Shown: in pieces, positions 40,705-43,271 of the stretch
Layout of the letters: each line of letters starts with the position of its first letter
How positions within the stretch are numbered: position 1 is the stretch's first letter
Source of the DNA: Betaproteobacteria bacterium
GTDB lineage: Bacteria; Pseudomonadota; Gammaproteobacteria; Burkholderiales; SG8-41
Reading direction: 5' to 3'
Length of the DNA: 43,271 nt
Assembly (NCBI GenBank): GCA_028292435.1
Contig: JAQGMI010000045.1
Coordinates: 1 to 43,271 of the forward strand
Notes under the pieces: model-generated
Seen by the model: only the letters and a program-made list of their open reading frames with translations
Told to the model about the DNA's origin: nothing
Databases searched by the model: none
Program-made: the position numbers and the translations under genes

Positions 40705-41430
40705 TTAAAGGATTCCGGTCACCGGCTCCAATGAAATCATTTTTCCGTGATCAAGCCGCAGTATCCAGTTGCAGTTATTGCGGACCAGCTCTTCGTTATG
40801 CGAAGCCAAAAAAAGAATTTTTGCGCCGGTCAGCACCGATTTCAATCGCGCTCGCGCCTTCACTTCAAACGCCTGGTCGCCGACACTCAGCCATTCGTCC
40901 ATCAACACGATGTCCGCCGGCGTGCTCGTGGCGACTGCAAACGCCAGACGCATGATCATGCCTGCCGAATAGGCACGAAGCGGAATCTGCATGAAATCGC
41001 CCAGATCGGCGAATTCCGTGATGTCGTCAAGACGCTCACGCATTTGTCGCCTTGACTGCCCCATCACGGCACCCAGTAAAAACACGTTTTCAGCGCCGGT
41101 GGCTTCGTAATCGATGCCCAGCGTGATACTGAGCATCGAGGTTACATTGCCTTCGACCGACAGATTTCCCGATACCGGTTCGTATGCGCCGGCAATCACG
41201 CGCAGCAGCGTCGTTTTACCCGACCCGTTGTGCCCGAGCACGCCGACGCGATCGCCCTCATGAAAAGCAAACGTCAGGCCGTCGAGCGCTCTCACGACCA
41301 GCTGTTCGTCATTCGACTTCGCAAATGCGCCGCCGACAGCGGCGCGCAGCACCGTGCTCCTCAACGATCGATAGGGACTTCCGTAAATCGGAAAATCGAC
41401 CATGATGTTGTCGGCTTTTACGAATGACAT
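40705..41430 (-). CDS. Polysaccharide ABC exporter ATPase, short Wzt/KpsT/TagH type
   Basis: The 241-residue ATPase powers glycan export. Motifs: Walker A GHNGSGKT (66-73), signature YSAGM (154-158, replacing the common LSGG), Walker B IVLMDE (174-179) and H211 of the switch (ASHNEE). The short YSxGM signature is typical of O-antigen and teichoic-acid exporters. The protein stops right after the nucleotide-binding domain, lacking the C-terminal carbohydrate-binding domain of long Wzt proteins. The ATG at 41430 follows the permease stop by four bases. The two gene products form the transporter at the inner membrane, moving an undecaprenyl-linked polysaccharide. Confidence 0.94.
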   Translation of the reverse strand: MSFVKADNIMVDFPIYGSPYRSLRSTVLRAAVGGAFAKSNDEQLVVRALDGLTFAFHEGDRVGVLGHNGSGKTTLLRVIAGAYEPVSGNLSVEGNVTSMLSITLGIDYEATGAENVFLLGAVMGQSRRQMRERLDDITEFADLGDFMQIPLRAYSAGMIMRLAFAVATSTPADIVLMDEWLSVGDQAFEVKARARLKSVLTGAKILFLASHNEELVRNNCNWILRLDHGKMISLEPVTGIL

Positions 41431-41434
41431 GCAG

Positions 41435-42241
41435 TTATAGCCAATAGGCGATACGTGCGCGATATCGCGCGAAGCACGCAAGCGCCAGGCCCCAGCCAGC
41501 AAATGACATGATCGAAACGTTGATCCAGCTGTCGACCGGCAGCGGACGTCCCGACAATGGCGCTCGAACCAGTTCGATCAGATGAAAAAACGGATTCCAG
41601 TCAAGAATCCACTGGTAGGTGGTGAGCATTTCCGAGCGCCACAGTATCGGCGTTATAAAAAAGAACAGCTGAAGCAGGCCTGAGACAATCTGCGGGACAT
41701 CACGAAACCTGGCGCTGAGCAGACCCAACAGCAGACTGATCCAGATCCCGTTAACGGCAATGATCAAAATCGCAAACGGCGCCGACAGCAGACTCCAGTT
41801 CAGATGCGGTTGGTACCACGCCCACACGGGAATTAGGATGACGAGGTTATGCGCCAAAACAATCAGGTTGCGCCAGACGACGCGCATTGCGTGGACGGTG
41901 AGCGGCAGACGCGTTTGCTTGACGAAACCGTCCGCTGCAATAAACGTGTGACATCCCTCGGTGATCAAACTTGCGATATAGAACCAGACGATAAACCCAA
42001 TCGCTAGCGAATAGATGTATTCGTCCTCGCGCTGGCTCATCAGCACGCCATAAAGCGGCCCCATGCCCGCGACGAATAATGCGGTGCTGATGGTCAGCCA
42101 GAACGGCCCGAGGACTGAGCGCCGGTACCGTTGCTTGATTTCCTGCCAGGCCAGCGTCGGCCACAGGTGCAGACTCATGGCACCGGCGCGCAGATCCGAC
42201 AGCGCCCGCTGGAGGTCAGAAGGTCGTGAGATGGACGTCAT
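41435..42241 (-). CDS. Polysaccharide ABC exporter permease, Wzm/TagG type
   Basis: The 268-residue membrane protein has six or so helices and the ABC-2 signature (WQEIKQRYRRSVLGPFWLTIS near residue 32). DVPQIVSGLLQLFFFITPI follows near helix 5. It matches the permease half of O-antigen or capsule exporters. The ATG at 42241 has no obvious ribosome site. It precedes the ATPase gene by only four bases, so the pair is one transcription and translation unit. A 123-base gap separates it from the upstream glycosyltransferase gene. Confidence 0.94.
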   Translation of the reverse strand: MTSISRPSDLQRALSDLRAGAMSLHLWPTLAWQEIKQRYRRSVLGPFWLTISTALFVAGMGPLYGVLMSQREDEYIYSLAIGFIVWFYIASLITEGCHTFIAADGFVKQTRLPLTVHAMRVVWRNLIVLAHNLVILIPVWAWYQPHLNWSLLSAPFAILIIAVNGIWISLLLGLLSARFRDVPQIVSGLLQLFFFITPILWRSEMLTTYQWILDWNPFFHLIELVRAPLSGRPLPVDSWINVSIMSFAGWGLALACFARYRARIAYWL

Positions 42242-42364
42242 CCAATTCAGTAACGGCTTTTTCTTTTAGTCCGCGGCGCGCACAGCGCACCGGCTTTTCG
42301 TCATTCTCGCACACCTGAAAAAAGCTTCAGCAAGGTCATGATGAGTCGCAAGCCGTCGTCTTCG

Positions 42365-43271
42365 CTACAGTTTCTTCAAGACCGTCGCCGCAACGAGGGC
42401 GACACTCGAAAGCACCGTTTGGCAATAGACGCCCGAACGCCTGATCCCGAGCATCCGCGGAATCAACCGGTCATCGCGCGAACGCGACATTTCATCCAAT
42501 ACGCGGCGACTGCGCGGCGATAACCGATCAGCAACGCGCTCCAATGCTGCGATATTGCGGTCGTTCATTTTCCTGAATTCACCGATCAATATGCGACGAA
42601 ACCGCCGATAACGACCGGCCCAGCTGCCGTTAGATCCGATCTGGTTGCCGCCGTGCTGCCGGTAGCCGACCCGCGGCTTGGCATCATAAAAAACCGTGCC
42701 GCCGCAGCCGCTCACCAGGATGTAAGTCCACCAGTCATGAGCTTTCAGGATTACATCGGCGCCCGCTGCGAACAGCAGCGAGCGCGCCGCCGCGTTAAAA
42801 ACCATCGTATTTCCGCCGGCGATGCTTTGAACAATGGCGTTCTCGAACACCGGCGGCTTCGGAAACAACGGCGAAAAACCGATTTCACGGTTGTTCTCAT
42901 CAATGAGGCGCGTTCTCGCGCAATAGAGTGCGGGTCCGTTGATCGGCATGGAATCGAGCCAGGCAACCGCGGCGGCGAGCTTGTCGCGGTCCCAAAGATC
43001 GTCCTGATCGCAAAACGCAAAATAATCCGTCCGAATCGCCGCGTTGCACGCAAGGGATAAGAAATTGGCGCGAAATCCCTGCGCAGGCCCGCTGCCGATG
43101 GCTAACCTGTCGTTACCCCATCTCGCCTGATAGGCTTTGAGTATGCGGACAGTCCCGTCCGTCGAGCCGTCGTCGGACGCCCAAAGCGCCCAGTCGGTGT
43201 GAGTCTGTGCCTCGATCGAATCGAGTTGCTGAGCAAGAAACTGCTCGCCCTGGAAAGTGCCCAGCAGTATG
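42365..43271 (-). CDS. GT2 glycosyltransferase, N-terminus cut by window edge
   Basis: The reading frame is open to the right edge, with 301 residues in the window. Motifs of family 2 are present: ILLGTFQGEQFLAQQLDSIE near the start (the preceding strand and first few residues are missing), WASDDGSTDGT, and FCDQDDLWDRDKL with the DQDD metal-binding site. Catalytic-region features include GGNTMVFNAAAR and AHDWWTYILVSGCG. It resembles rhamnosyl- or glucosyltransferases of O-antigen clusters; the donor is unknown. It lies upstream of the exporter genes on the same strand. Confidence 0.9.
   Translation of the reverse strand, partial: ILLGTFQGEQFLAQQLDSIEAQTHTDWALWASDDGSTDGTVRILKAYQARWGNDRLAIGSGPAQGFRANFLSLACNAAIRTDYFAFCDQDDLWDRDKLAAAVAWLDSMPINGPALYCARTRLIDENNREIGFSPLFPKPPVFENAIVQSIAGGNTMVFNAAARSLLFAAGADVILKAHDWWTYILVSGCGGTVFYDAKPRVGYRQHGGNQIGSNGSWAGRYRRFRRILIGEFRKMNDRNIAALERVADRLSPRSRRVLDEMSRSRDDRLIPRMLGIRRSGVYCQTVLSSVALVAATVLKKL

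Overview
The window is about 43 kb of gene-dense, GC-rich DNA. It most resembles a betaproteobacterium of the Burkholderiales type. The grounds are five Bug/TctC-type periplasmic binding proteins, a B12-dependent (class II) ribonucleotide reductase, a DUF3301 protein, a FixJ-like two-component pair, and codon use strongly biased to G/C in third positions. This assignment is inference; there is no rRNA or other marker gene. I see no tRNA, rRNA, CRISPR array or insertion sequence. No gene-free stretch exceeds 300 bases; the longest is the 242 bases upstream of nrdJ.

Region 1 (1-16.3 kb) is catabolic and uptake-related. A leftward block runs from two Bug proteins through an MFS transporter to an IorA/IorB-type molybdenum hydroxylase, whose large subunit is cut by the left edge. 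A divergent rightward block holds an amidase, an acyl-CoA synthetase, a thiolase-fold protein without the usual cysteine, its DUF35 partner, an oligopeptide-type binding protein, a Bug protein, a methylmalonyl-CoA-epimerase-like VOC protein and another Bug protein. It ends tail to tail against a leftward FAH-family hydrolase/Bug pair. The likely theme is capture of organic acids or amides, hydroxylation or hydrolysis, CoA activation and C-C bond cleavage. The substrate cannot be read from the sequence.

Region 2 (16.5-33.4 kb) is mixed. It holds a small secreted protein, an amino-acid-type binding protein with no signal peptide, an M32 carboxypeptidase, nrdJ with a duplicated C-terminal module, and an aldo/keto reductase. 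These are followed by an orphan pilin-like protein, a DUF3301 protein, a MASE1-PAS histidine kinase with its LuxR/FixJ-type regulator, a small membrane protein, a lipoprotein, an ACMSD-family metal enzyme, a methyltransferase, a FecR-domain protein, an alpha/beta hydrolase and an autotransporter-type beta-barrel. Several regulatory dyads sit here. They include a perfect CRP-type palindrome at the beta-barrel promoter and GTACGGG dyads on both sides of the two-component genes.

Region 3 (33.5-43.3 kb) is a surface-polysaccharide cluster. It contains a large O-antigen-ligase/polymerase-type membrane protein with a TPR-like tail, translationally coupled to a WecA/MraY-family initiating transferase; a two-domain glycosyltransferase; an RmlD-type reductase; a short Wzt-type ATPase; a Wzm-type permease; and a GT2 glycosyltransferase cut by the right edge. 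Together they suggest lipid-linked glycan assembly with ABC-transporter export.

Nothing here is unquestionably a new system. The strongest leads are the Bug proteins without any TctA/TctB, the cysteine-less thiolase/DUF35 pair in an amidase and CoA-ligase operon, the duplicated module of NrdJ, and the dyads around the two-component genes.
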